DNA of 64,000 nucleotides from Symbiodinium natans (taxonomy: Eukaryota > Sar > Dinophyceae > Suessiales > Symbiodiniaceae), in contig CAJNDS010001802.1 in assembly GCA_905221605.1 (NCBI GenBank), positions 277,501 through 341,500 of the forward strand, in the 5' to 3' direction. Numbering within the stretch: the stretch's first letter is position 1; the number at the start of each line of letters is the position of its first letter. Under the pieces are notes generated by a model, which worked only from the letters and a program-made list of their open reading frames with translations, was not told where the DNA came from and ran no database searches. Of the stretch, positions 54,764 through 64,000 are shown piece by piece. Both the position numbers and the translations under genes were made by a program.

Positions 54764-55576
54764 CCCTCTGCTGCCTAAGGTGAAGCTGGTGCTGGGAAGC
54801 GCAGACCGAACCCGGTGTGCCGGGCTCAGGGCCCCGAATTTGCGCTGCAACGTGCTTCGGGTGCTTGGCAATGGAAGGTTTAAGCTGCTATCCTGGAGCT
54901 CTCAGTCTCAGAAGCTGAGATCGGAGTGAAATCAACCTAGGTCAGGCAAACGCCTACGATGCCGCAGCCTTGGTGTACTCGGTGTACCCTGCATGAGAGG
55001 AGGGATGGGCCCGTAGGCAGCAGAGGGGCCAATTGGTTAAACAAGGGAGCTTGAGGGCTGACATGCAAGCGCACTGGTTGCCGGAAGTGTATAACATCAA
55101 GGCTGAGCATACTTAGCAACCTTTGCAGTGACTTTACAGAATCTGCCCTGCTTTGTTCAGATGCCGGTCGGTGTGCTGGACGACGGTACCGGGACCTACG
55201 TAGCCGCACACCCGACATGCCTAACGTTGAGTAGGGTGGTTTGGGGAAGTGGAATGGAGGTTCTTCGGATGCTTCAAGGGCTCTTGACTCTCAGTTGCTT
55301 AAAGAGGGTGGACCACACAGCTGCCACTCATTCCATTTGTGGTTTCTAGGCTTCCCACAAACCTCAGCAATCTGAGTGCACGCAAGCAGTATGGAACGCA
55401 TCGCCCTTCGGCATCATGCTCCCCTTTACCCCCCGCCAAACAACCAGGACTTTCCCATCCCCGCGCACAAGCTCCCTGCTTCTTGCCAGTTCTCTAAATT
55501 TGGGTCTCTGTCGGGCTTCCTATTTTCAGGAAGCCTCTGGTGCTCAGGGTAGAAAAAACGGGGCAACATTTGGAGA
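54764..55576. other. No firm gene
   Basis: 55158-55240 (MPVGVLDDGTGTYVAAHPT after TTGTTCAG) could be an exon; unsupported otherwise. Confidence 0.3.
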
Positions 55577-55705
55577 ACCCCCCCCCCCCCCCCAAACCCT
55601 AAACCCTCAACCCTCAACCCTCAACCCTAAACCCTAAACCCTAAAACCCCAAAGCCTTAAACCCTAAAACTCTAAACCCTAAAGCCTTAAACCCTAAACC
55701 CCCCC
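55577..55705 (-). repeat. Poly-C followed by degenerate telomere-type tract
   Basis: Seventeen C, then CCCTAAA/CCCTCAA units to about 55700. A related TTTAGGG-rich patch follows at 55850-55930. Confidence 0.9.
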
Positions 55706-56132
55706 CACCCCCACTTTGCCTTGGTTGAACGCCAGGCGGACATGGGCCTCACGAACGGCCCCTTGTCACTACCGGCCCCGGGCCTCACGGCCTTCATCCG
55801 TAACACGCAGAAGGTGCACCCAACAACCCAGCAACGCCCAATGCCGCCGGGGTTTAGGGCTTTAGGTTTTAGGGTTTAGAGGGCTTATAGGGTTCAGGGT
55901 TTGGGGGTTCAGGGGCTGAGGGTTTAGAGCAGCATGTCGGGGGGGGGGGGTCCAGCGAAACGTTTTTGCTGCTTTGCGTTTGGGAGCTTGCGAACTTGGA
56001 TTGCCACAGCCCGCCCCGCCATGTCTGCTTCGTCTGGAACTCGCTGGCATGCGATAGCCATCAGGCACATGTGCAACAAGAACGAGGGGCCCAGATCCTA
56101 CGAGTTTCATAGAAACCATAAACACAAAAGCC

Positions 56133-56215
56133 TTCCAGACCTCAGCCCTCCCAAGCCCTCCTAAGCCCTCCTCAGGCCTCCTCAGCCCTCCTAAGCCCTC
56201 CTAAGCCCTTCCTCT
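56133..56215. repeat. Minisatellite AGCCCTCCTA
   Basis: Seven to eight tandem units of 10-11 bp. Confidence 0.85.
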
Positions 56216-57926
56216 GACCCACCTTGACGTCGACGCAGATCACAGAACATTAGAGCCATGATTTCGAAACCCCAAGTCCCATCCCAACTCCTAATGTCCT
56301 GAGAATCTCCTTTGCTGTTTCCAACTCTCCCCACATCTGTCTGTGGACGCCTTCGCTGCCATGGCAGCAGTGACCCAGGCTGGGGCCCCGGTAATCTTCA
56401 AAGGCGGTGCTTTCTGAAGGGTCATGGTGTTGTATCCTTGTGCTCGTACCATCGGCAGACTTTATGTTGTTCGAAGCTTGCAACTTAGTATTGTGCTTGC
56501 GCATGGTCACCATGAGTACGGGCATCTCCTCTGACTTTGTAGCTGCGGTTCTGACGCGGCTCTCGTTGCTTGTACTGCGTCGACTCTACGACATGATCGC
56601 GAGGATACTGCCCATTCCTCGTGAAATCGCTGCGCTTTCTTTGGCCACCTTCTTGCCCAACTTGTCGGCAGAGAAATGGCGCCCCCCAGCAAGTCTCAAG
56701 TCACCCCTAAGCCCCGAACCCCAAAGCCCCCCGCAATGCCAACAAAGACCCGGGTGACACTGAGGCCTCGCGGTCCCGCTTTCGGGATCTGCTGTCGGCG
56801 GAGGGGTCCGAGCTCCTGGAGTGTTTCGGGATGAGGGTGTAGACTTCAGAGGTTCAGGGTGTTCAGGGGGTTCAGAGGGGTTCAGAGAAAGTCAGGGTTC
56901 GAGGGTTGAGAGGCTCGGGTGTTTTGGTGTCGGGGCTAGGAGTTTAGCCTTCAGATGTGTAGGCATCAGAGGTTCAGGATTCAGGCTTGAGGGGTTTAGG
57001 ATTCTGAGGGTCATGGTTCAGAGATTTGGGCTCCGCAGGTTGAGGGCCAATGTCGATAGGTTTAGGTCGGCCTTCCTCACCTTTGTCAGTTTCTTTTTGC
57101 GGACAGGCAAGAAAGCAGGCAGCAAAGGTGTCAGATAGACAAACCAGGAAGCAAACGAGCGTCCGACAGACAGACAAACAAGCAAGAAAGCAAAGAAGTG
57201 GCGGATGTATCGGTCTTCGTGTCTTTTCTGTATCAAGTTGATGCACTCCATGGACGTTCGGGACCTGACCTGCTTAGCTTGAGCGAGCCGGCCTCGAGCT
57301 GACCTCCACCCCAAACGGCCCTAGGCCCGAAAGTGTTATCTGATGCACGAAATTGTGAGAATCCTCAACCCTTGGTTGCGAAGTCTCAGGAACCGTAGCC
57401 CGACCTCCAGCGTTGGGTGGCCCAGACGGGTCTGCCGTCGTTCTTCTAGTCACTGGCAACTGTGGGGATGAGGGTTTAGGATGCTCACAGCCCAGAGGTT
57501 CAGGGTGGCTTCTGACTGCTAGACATTTCTGGGAAGTCGTTCCGTCTCATCGCTGAGTGTGACAGTGCAAGTTCACAAACCGTAGTCCCGGGTGCTTTGT
57601 CTTGCGGACGGTAAGTAAGAGTCGCATTGACCAGGGCTGCGTCCCACTACGCTTGGCTCCGCACTCTCTCTCTCTCTCTTTCTCTCTGTCCTCCCTCTCC
57701 TCCCTCCCTCCCTCCCTCTCTCTCTCTCTCTCTGGCTGTCTTTCGGGGCTTTTCTTGCTTTCCATGCTCCTGGCCTCCCCACTGCAGCCATCTTCGGCCG
57801 TGTCCCAGGTGCAGTCGTTTCGCTCTGGCACGTCGTCTCTACCACGGACGGAGGCTCGAAGGCAGCCGGCTCAGTTGGGAGACAGTCCATGGCGAGCCGA
57901 TCGCAAGGTTTTGGGTAGTCTCAGAG
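56216..57926. other. No firm gene; CT microsatellite
   Basis: Open frames at 56407-56757 on opposite strands. GGTTCAGG-type repeats at 56850-57030. (CT)n at 57664-57734. A serine/proline-rich plus frame at 57788-57907 ends at a GT donor but is only 19 nt from the next exon and out of phase, so it is not called. Confidence 0.35.
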
Positions 57927-58080
57927 GCTTGAGAAGCAGCGCAAGGGGGTTCAACCAGTAGTGCATCTTGCAGTTGAGCTATCAGATGTTTCCTTCGTGT
58001 GTGCTAGGGAGCAGGACATCGACCACATCATGGCCCAGTTCATCCAGGAGCAACGGCAAAGATCCCCTGATGCAAAGTGA
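57927..58080 (+). CDS. Candidate terminal exon
   Basis: The acceptor CTCAGAG/G leads into 51 codons ending in TGA: LEKQRKGVQPVVHLAVELSD, then VSFVCAREQDIDHIMAQFIQ and EQRQRSPDAK. Charged helical C-terminus, strongly protein-like; the frame is closed by TAG just upstream of the acceptor. Function and upstream exons unknown. Confidence 0.5.
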
Positions 58081-60352
58081 TGACAAGAAGACCAAGGGGT
58101 CTGTCCCAAAAGCATCATTGGGTTGGAGCGCCTCTTGTCAGGAGTATCCCCTCCTGGCCAGTTCCGTCTCCATGGAGACTCCCGGAATCTGCCGGAGTCC
58201 TGGGGATGTGTGAAAGCTGCTGAAGATCTGTTATGCATGACCTGTGTTGCATGAGCTGTTGCATGCTAATTCAGATGCTTTCCGCTGCGCCAACCGGTTG
58301 CAGGGTTCGTGCTGGGCCGACAAGTGCACCGGGTGCAGATCCCAGTGTGCAGCATCGTTGACTTGACGCATTCTTTCAGTGGCCGGCGGTCAGTCTCTGC
58401 ATGGAATTCAGTCCCGTGGCAACCCAGAAACTGAAGCGACAGAGTAGGAAAGGAAAGCTAAACCCAACCTCGTGCCGCGCAGATCCGGAATGAATCGCCT
58501 TGGAAGGCGCCAGGGGAGTGATGGTGGCAGAGCGTATTTTGAGCAAGCAGGGTGGGCAGGGTGGCTGTAATCGCCATGACAGTGGAGTTTTATGCGCGTC
58601 AGAGAGCATCTTCCAACTCGTACCTGCCTTGCCAGCGCGTTCTCGTCGACAATGTCCGGCGACCGCTTGGTGACGTCCTGGAGGCTGCAGCAACTCCATT
58701 GTTGCCTGTATAGTCATCCCGTGGCATCCCGCGGCACTTTCAAGGGATCCGTCCTTGGTCGCATTCAGAATGCCCTGCAGTCAGTGGGCAGGTGCCGAAA
58801 ATCCGTCTTCGATTGGAGAATACACGCTTTCGTAAGCGCACTACTAAATTCACTTCCCAGCCGTCCTGACACTACCACTGCCTTGAGAGCTGGCCCTGCC
58901 AACAGGAAGTGCTGAAAGAGCACCAGCTGGAGATGCTGATGGAGGTCCCGTGAGTCGCGCTTGAACATATCAGCCCCCTAGTCTTCAGGATCATTTGTGA
59001 CCTTTGTGCTTGCGGCATATCTGTGCTCGAACCCCCCAAGAAACAAAAATCCTGAATCCCCTGAAGCGGCCTTGAAGCCCCTGAGTTGACTCCTGAAGCT
59101 CGCTTTACAACTGACCTCAACCTTGGTTGGCCTCCCCGGGGGTTTCGCGAATTTTCTAAACCCTGAGCCCTGAACCCTAAGCAAGGAGTTTCGCATCTTG
59201 GAGGGTTATAAAGGGGAGACGGTCCCCCCTCTCTTTTGGGAAGATGTCCCACTCCGCAGGCTCAGGCGGAGAGGAGTCGGCGCCTGCTGCAGTCCCACTT
59301 TCAGCGGCAGGAGCCATTTTCTTAGGGTATAGGGGTTTAGGGGTTTAGAGGTTTAGGAGTTTAGAGATTAGGGTTTTGGGGTTTGGGGTTTAGGGTTTGC
59401 GACCCAAAGCCGCCTAAATCGGAGACCCGAAATCTCTTTGTTGCGCTTAAGCCTTGTAAGCCGAACCTCCCAAGCCTAAACTCAAAACAAGCCCTTGGCT
59501 CAAAATCGCTGAAAGCAAGGGAGCCTTCCCTGCGGCCGGCCAGGAACGAAACGAGGTGCAGCGCCTTCTGCGTGCTGGCCTCCAGGCTTTCGAGGCGGCT
59601 TGGTGGCCCCATTGGAGCCCCATTGGTCCCAAACTAAATCTTCCAAGCCCATGATCGTTGTTGGCCAAAGCTCTGTAAACACGCTGAATGTCCAGAAGCC
59701 CTTAAAGCTCTGTAAATACACTGAACTCTTGACAAACTTTTGCACTTCGTGGGAGGGTGCGGCGTCTCGCTCACGCCTTGCAGCTGACCTGGCCGGTGCC
59801 TCAATGTTCGAAGGCAGCATGGCGTCGGGTCTGAAGTTCGTGTGGGGTTCGTTCGTCGTTTGGATCGTTTCTGCCATGAGGCCTCGACTCCAAATGCAGG
59901 GAAGTAGGAGTCCTTGCTCTTCCTGCTTTCCCAAGCCATGCGCCTGCCATGTGTGCTGCTGGCTGGCGCGGTGGGGGCTGCGCGAGGCCGAACCCTGAAC
60001 TGACCTGGCACACCAAACGCATTGGCACGCTCCTATGGATGAAGTACTAAACACTTACAAGACTTTCAAGACCAATCACTCCCAAAACAAAAGGAAGAGA
60101 ACCGAACAGCCAAGAAGCATCGAAGTTGGCAGAGCAGTGAAGAGCCAGGTGTAGAGCTTGGTCCCAACTGGGCCGGGGTGAACTCCTTCTTCGCGCATGC
60201 GCTGCCGACCACAGGCCTTGGGCGCTCGAGGGCTGAGGGTTGATAGATGCTGGCGTGTTTGTATACATTTCACGGTGTTTCGCGGTTGTGTCTACTACGA
60301 CCACTGTGAAAACGGACTGCTCACTGATGCGGTAGGCTCATGCAAGAAGTGG
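58081..60352. other. Largely unassigned stretch
   Basis: Degenerate telomere-like DNA at 59325-59400. A weak exon candidate (RVLVDNVRRPLGDVLEA) lies near 58640-58690, and a hydrophobic plus segment (GLKFVWGSFVVWIVSAM) near 59830-59880. No firm gene. Confidence 0.3.
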
Positions 60353-61287
60353 TAGTGGAATCAGGTCCGTCCAACCGCACGGCCTACCTCGACAGCATGA
60401 GGCAGCAAATCACAGTTCTCGATCCAGAATGCGTGGCCTGGCATGTCTTCAGCTGGCCATATGCAGGCAAGCTGGACTTCGGGTGCTCCGCATCTTCATC
60501 AGCGCAACCGACGAGGACTACAAGAGCAGCGGCTCCCAGGAACGGGTGTGCCACACGTGCGCACACATGCAAGGGGCTTTGTCCTGGACAGTCTGTCAGG
60601 CTGTGGATGACATCGAGACCAAGCAGGTTGGTACCTATGATGACCGCATCTTGACCCTTGTTGATGACTTGATGCTCGAGGCTCCGCTTGCTGTATGTTG
60701 GGACTTTCAAGCATGGAGAGCCTTGCCCCTTCGGGGTGTGCCAGGCGCACGAGCGGGGCATCAAGCTGCTTGGCCCGAAGCAGTAGGGGTGCGTGTTTCT
60801 TTGTTTTGTTTTGTGGGCATCAGAAGGCTGGACATTGCGATGCATGACCGCTACTCCTTGGGCTGTTGGCGTGCAGACGCTTATGTAGCCTGGCAGATTA
60901 AGCACACCGAATCACTGAGGAGTTGTGGGTGTCCGAGCGATTTCCCACTGCTGCAGCTTCAGGTGACGGCTTATAACTTGCCAAATGCCAATAGCACCTG
61001 CGACACGAAGAAGAACCAAGTGGAGCAGTTCTACACCGATCCTCATATACAGGTCGGTCTGCATGTGCTTCTTCTCAGTAGTAGTAAGAAATTGGTAGTT
61101 GTGTCAGAATACCCTCCCCCCCCCCTGAGCATGGTTGGTTGGGTAGGGCCCTTTTGACTTAACAGCAGCTACTTGCTGAGCTCTGTCCGTCTTACTTTAT
61201 TGCAAGGACTCTGACAAGCTCAAGTTGATACGGGCAGCACGAGCTCGCCGGAAGCCTGCAAAACTAGCGGTGCATAGGTCCATGTAA
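60353..61287 (+). CDS. 3' part of an unrecognised gene, three exons, one frameshift
   Basis: Segment 1 (about 60353-60692) reads GPSNRTAYLDSMRQQITVLD, PECVAWHVFSWPYAGKLDF, then, after a one-base shift near 60478-60490, RVLRIFISATDEDYKSSGSQ and TLVDDLMLEAPLA, ending at a canonical GTATGT donor. Exon 60963-61052 follows CTTCAG/G in phase 0: VTAYNLPNANSTCDTKKNQV then EQFYTDPHIQ, GT donor. Exon 61207-61287 follows TGCAAG/G in phase 0: DSDKLKLIRAARARRKPAKL, AVHRSM and TAA (GTAAGC there could instead be a donor). Phases agree. No family recognised. The shift means either a pseudogene or an assembly error. Confidence 0.5.
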
Positions 61288-61540
61288 GCCTGAACCCTGA
61301 CCGCCCCAGAGCGTGTCATGGCTTTGGCTACATTTCGGTGCCTTCTGCTGCATGCACTGCTGCGCGTAGTGAGAGTTTCCTTCCAGAGTCGGTGCTGGAG
61401 AAGCCAGTGGTGCCGCTCCCCTGGAAGGCGGCGTTCGATGCGCGCCTGGTGCACATCCTACAGCACTGGACACTTCTTCCAATTCTCAGAGTCCTTTGTG
61501 AGGGTCGCTGGGGGGGTGGGGGGGGGGGGGGTGGGGGGTG

Positions 61541-61750
61541 GGTAACGGATTCGTTGTTTCGGGCTTGGGACCTAACAAGACCCAGGGAGATTCGGTTCAG
61601 CCAGATGCTTTCTTCGGCTTTCGCTCGGAAGCAAAGCCTACCACCACACTCAAGCTTGCAGGGGATCCAGCACAGCGCTCCGACTCAGAGCCCCCGAAAA
61701 CCCTCGACGTGATCATGGGCGGGAACTCAGAAGGCCTCTTCAACCTCTAG
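61541..61750 (+). CDS. Candidate terminal coding segment after poly-G tract
   Basis: Frame after a G-rich run (61510-61540): GFVVSGLGPNKTQGDSVQPD, AFFGFRSEAKPTTTLKLAGD, ending MGGNSEGLFNL and TAG. Protein-like throughout. The poly-G run hides the acceptor. It may continue the gene ending at 61287 if that stop is really a donor; a further segment (EKPVVPLPWKAAFDARLVHI) lies between at about 61390-61460. Confidence 0.4.
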   Translation, partial: GNGFVVSGLGPNKTQGDSVQPDAFFGFRSEAKPTTTLKLAGDPAQRSDSEPPKTLDVIMGGNSEGLFNL

Positions 61751-62317
61751 CCAAGAAGGTTCATCCTCAAGGGATTTGAGGAGTGACGACTGAATCTCCA
61801 AAGACAGGCAAGAGGCAGAAACGTGCAAACACCAAGAACCTCTAGTGCCGAAGCCGAAGCCGAAGCCCGTGGGCTTCCTCGGACTTCCTGAAGGGCAAAC
61901 CCTAAACTCGAAACAATGCAAATTGTACGTGATATCATTCTGAGTTTGCAAGTTTTGTTGTCGCAAAAGGCCAGCAAAACCGATTGTAAGCAACTTGATT
62001 CAAAATGTTGCGGAGGCAAAACGTTCAACATACCAAAACCTCTTGAGGCAGACTCGTCCAGGCCTGGAACGCTGAACAAGCTGGCACAAAGCATTGCCCA
62101 CCAAAATTATTGCGGGTTACCAATCTGTTGCATATTTCCTATCCTCTCAGTATCAACCCTCTGTTGAGTCCTGGAGGGCTTTGGGCTCAGGTTCTATATG
62201 TCCAAGAATCCCTGAGCCCGAGATCCTAAAATTCCAAGCGCCCCAAGCGCCTTCCCAGGAACCCCCACTTCAACGCCTCCTGGGGGCAGCTCAAGGAGGC
62301 TTCTTCTATTTATATAG
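61751..62317. other. No recognisable gene
   Basis: A short GCCGAA repeat at 61849-61866 (CCGAAGCCGAAGCCGAAGCC). Nothing else. Confidence 0.35.
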
Positions 62318-62360
62318 GGGTTTAGGGTTTAGGGTTTAGGGTTTAGGGTTTAGGGTTCAG
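62318..62360 (+). repeat. Interstitial telomere-type tract
   Basis: Five to six TTTAGGG units. Confidence 0.93.
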
Positions 62361-63282
62361 GATTTGATTCTCGGAGGGGCTGGGAGTGAAGTCGAAACCG
62401 CTGATTTCCAGGCCTCCAACCCCACTTCAGCGAGGTTTAAAGTTTTCTAGAGCCCCTCGCCCGGCTTGAGCCCTTAGCTTCCCTGGTCCTCTTGAAGGTG
62501 GTCCTCTCCTTCGCCCCTGAGAATGAAGCCCAAGGGCACCTTGAGCCTGTTCCTCAGTGCCACGGGGGGTTGCAGGGGCTTTTCGCTTTTCATTCGGGTT
62601 TTCGGAGCTCGCTTTGTGTGCCTCACGAACCAGCAGAGGGCGAAGGGGTTTTGAGACGCAGCAGTTCCAGTCACAGCAAGCATTTCCTAGCGGCAGGCTG
62701 CAGGCATTGGCACGGTAGGCCTGCTACCAGTGCCATCACAACAGTTGACAGTAGTCATCCTCATCTTTAATGCAGCCTATCTTGTCTTACGATGTTTTGT
62801 CGAGCCAGGTCCGTGGACAAGGGCTGGTGGTGTCGCCGGGCCCAGGTCATGAAGGCGACGGTTTTTTTTGCTGGATGGAGAGTTCATCATGATGTTTTGC
62901 AGGAAAGGCCTGAAGAAGCTTGCGCCCAACGGAAGCCCTAACCATCATTTAGCCTGCATCGTCGTAACGTGCACCTCCCGCAAGCGGATGGATACCTTGG
63001 ATGTTCACGGACCTGCCCCACCCGAAGGCCAACATGCACCCTGGCATAGCCATCTCCACTGGCGGCTCCATTGAGCTCACGGATGCGCTGTATCAGCAGC
63101 TTTATGCCTGTCCAGAGATTGGTGCCGCTTTGTGGCAAGGGGGCGAAGCCCGAACCCTATACCCTCAAATGGTCCACCAGTCGGTTCTTTTACAGCAACT
63201 GCTGTCTCAGCGTGGGAGTAGCTGACATGCCCGTAGTCTTCCGTTGCCCTTTAAATCAAAATCCCTCATATCGAATGCGGAG
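62361..63282 (+). other. Upstream region of the GH5-like gene
   Basis: Possible earlier exons: an AG/G at 62902 followed by GLKKLAPNGSPNHHL, and an open segment 63031-63140 (GIAISTGGSIELTDALYQQL). Neither can be joined with certainty to the exon at 63283. Confidence 0.3.
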
Positions 63283-63924
63283 GTCATCGATATCCATACC
63301 TATACCACCGACGTCCAGAGTGTCAAGGATGTGCTGCAGATCTCGCTGACCTGGGCAGTGAGCCATGGAAAGCGAGTGAGGCTTCAGGAGTTTGGTTTCA
63401 AGGGGAATGACGACCTGAAAGCTCAGAACGTGTTCCCCCTCATTCATGCTGCCAGCGAGATTGGGATCCCCTTCATGCCGTGGGAGCTCTTACATCCAGA
63501 GAGCTCTACAGACTTCGAGTTCTGGAGAGAAGGGGGGTTCTGGCGTGGGCTGTCCGAGCTCAGCCACGCCGCGCAGCGCAACGCCACAATCCTCCCATGG
63601 CCAGAGCTGAGCCTCTCAAACGCGAGCATGCGGCTCAAGGCGAACTGGCTGCTTTGCATTGTGAACGAGGAGTGTGCTTCTGGTTGTTGCAGCAACGAGT
63701 GGAGCGACGACCACAAGTACAAGTGCACTCCGGGTGGTAGTCGGTGCACGGGCAACCGCCTTGCAGACTGGGTGTCCTGTACCCAAAACAGGGACTGCGC
63801 CAACGGGTGCTGCAGCAAAGAAAAGAGTGACGATGGCCAACACAAGTGCACGCCAGGTGGCACCCCGAGCCTTTGTGGTGATGCGGTTCTGAAAGATGGA
63901 GAGGCCTGCTCTTCCAACGGCAAC
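63283..63924 (+). CDS. GH5-like glycosidase with C-terminal cysteine repeats (partial)
   Basis: One long exon after ATGCGGAG/G. Residues 1-90 match the C-terminal half of a GH5 (endo-mannanase-type) barrel: VIDIHTYTTDVQSVKDVL, GKRVRLQEFGFKG with Glu (63388-63390) in the place of the catalytic nucleophile, and IGIPFMPWELLHP. Then come cysteine modules C-x4-EECASGCCS-x10-KCTPGG and C-x3-RDCANGCCS-x10-KCTPGG, with a third starting GEACSSNGN where a GT donor (63925) ends the exon. Known family role: hydrolysis of beta-linked polysaccharide, usually secreted; the repeats may bind substrate or wall. The N-terminal half lies upstream in unresolved exons and the 3' end is beyond the window. Confidence 0.7.
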
Positions 63925-64000
63925 GTGGCGTTCGTTTGGTGTACTAGCCTCCCGACAATTGTCGTGATAAGCGTGTCTTGATCTTACATATTTAGTATAA
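63925..64000 (+). other. Intron start at window edge
   Basis: Begins with the proposed donor GTGGCG; the cysteine-module frame stops making sense here. Confidence 0.4.

Noticed and set aside
57788..57907. Plus-strand exon before the terminal exon at 57927
   Set aside because: Only 19 nt would remain for an intron and the phases disagree.

Overview
The window looks like nuclear DNA of a dinoflagellate, probably a Symbiodiniaceae member or a close relative. Signs seen directly: interstitial plant-type telomere repeats (CCCTAAA/TTTAGGG) throughout; genes in short exons whose acceptors mostly read AG followed by G and whose donors are GT or, unusually often, GC; very large microsatellites; layered repeats and segmental duplications; and retroelements of the tyrosine-recombinase, copia and LINE types. 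I saw no rRNA, tRNA, spliced-leader gene or CRISPR array. Genus-level placement is inference.

Layout. 0-6 kb: four hairpin repeats, a (GTT)n/(AGT)n microsatellite of over 600 bp, and a two-ORF zinc-finger/LINE-ORF1-like remnant lying exactly between two (TATATG)n arrays. 6-12 kb: fragments of host genes, including duplicated coiled-coil exons (+) at 7.3-8.4 kb, a three-exon fragment (-) at 9.0-9.6 kb and a membrane-protein exon (-) at 11.2-11.4 kb. 12.6-19.5 kb: a telomere-repeat array, degenerate minisatellites and two tandem paralogous exon pairs split by GA-rich introns. 19.5-31 kb: left copy of a segmental duplication, carrying an almost intact 6.84 kb tyrosine-recombinase (YR) retrotransposon, then the 3' end of an unrecognised gene. 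31-38 kb: a third GA-intron exon pair and the right duplication copy, which carries a 321 bp TA-flanked inverted-repeat element. 41-48 kb: five exons of a voltage-gated cation channel running into a LINE fragment, a hairpin satellite, a copia remnant, a second LINE fragment whose core is inverted relative to the first, and a 102 bp foldback element. 48-64 kb: mostly intron-like or intergenic DNA with scattered candidate exons, a three-part gene fragment at 60.3-61.3 kb, and a GH5-like glycosidase gene with cysteine repeats running off the right edge.

The strongest biological object is the YR retrotransposon at 21062-27904. Its repeats are arranged A1-ORFs-B1-A2-B2 (split direct repeats, as in Ngaro-type elements); core A is 92 bp and B 264 bp, identical between copies by eye. 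It encodes a gag-like ORF with one apparent single-base frameshift, a polyprotein in which a C5-methyltransferase-like domain precedes reverse transcriptase and RNase H, and a tyrosine recombinase. Together these would package, copy, possibly methylate, and integrate a circular DNA intermediate. Comparing the two duplication copies dates events: the YR element is only in the left copy, the small TA element only in the right.

Exon calls were made by eye from splice signals, matching phases and protein-like translations. Boundaries without a recognised family should be treated as proposals.
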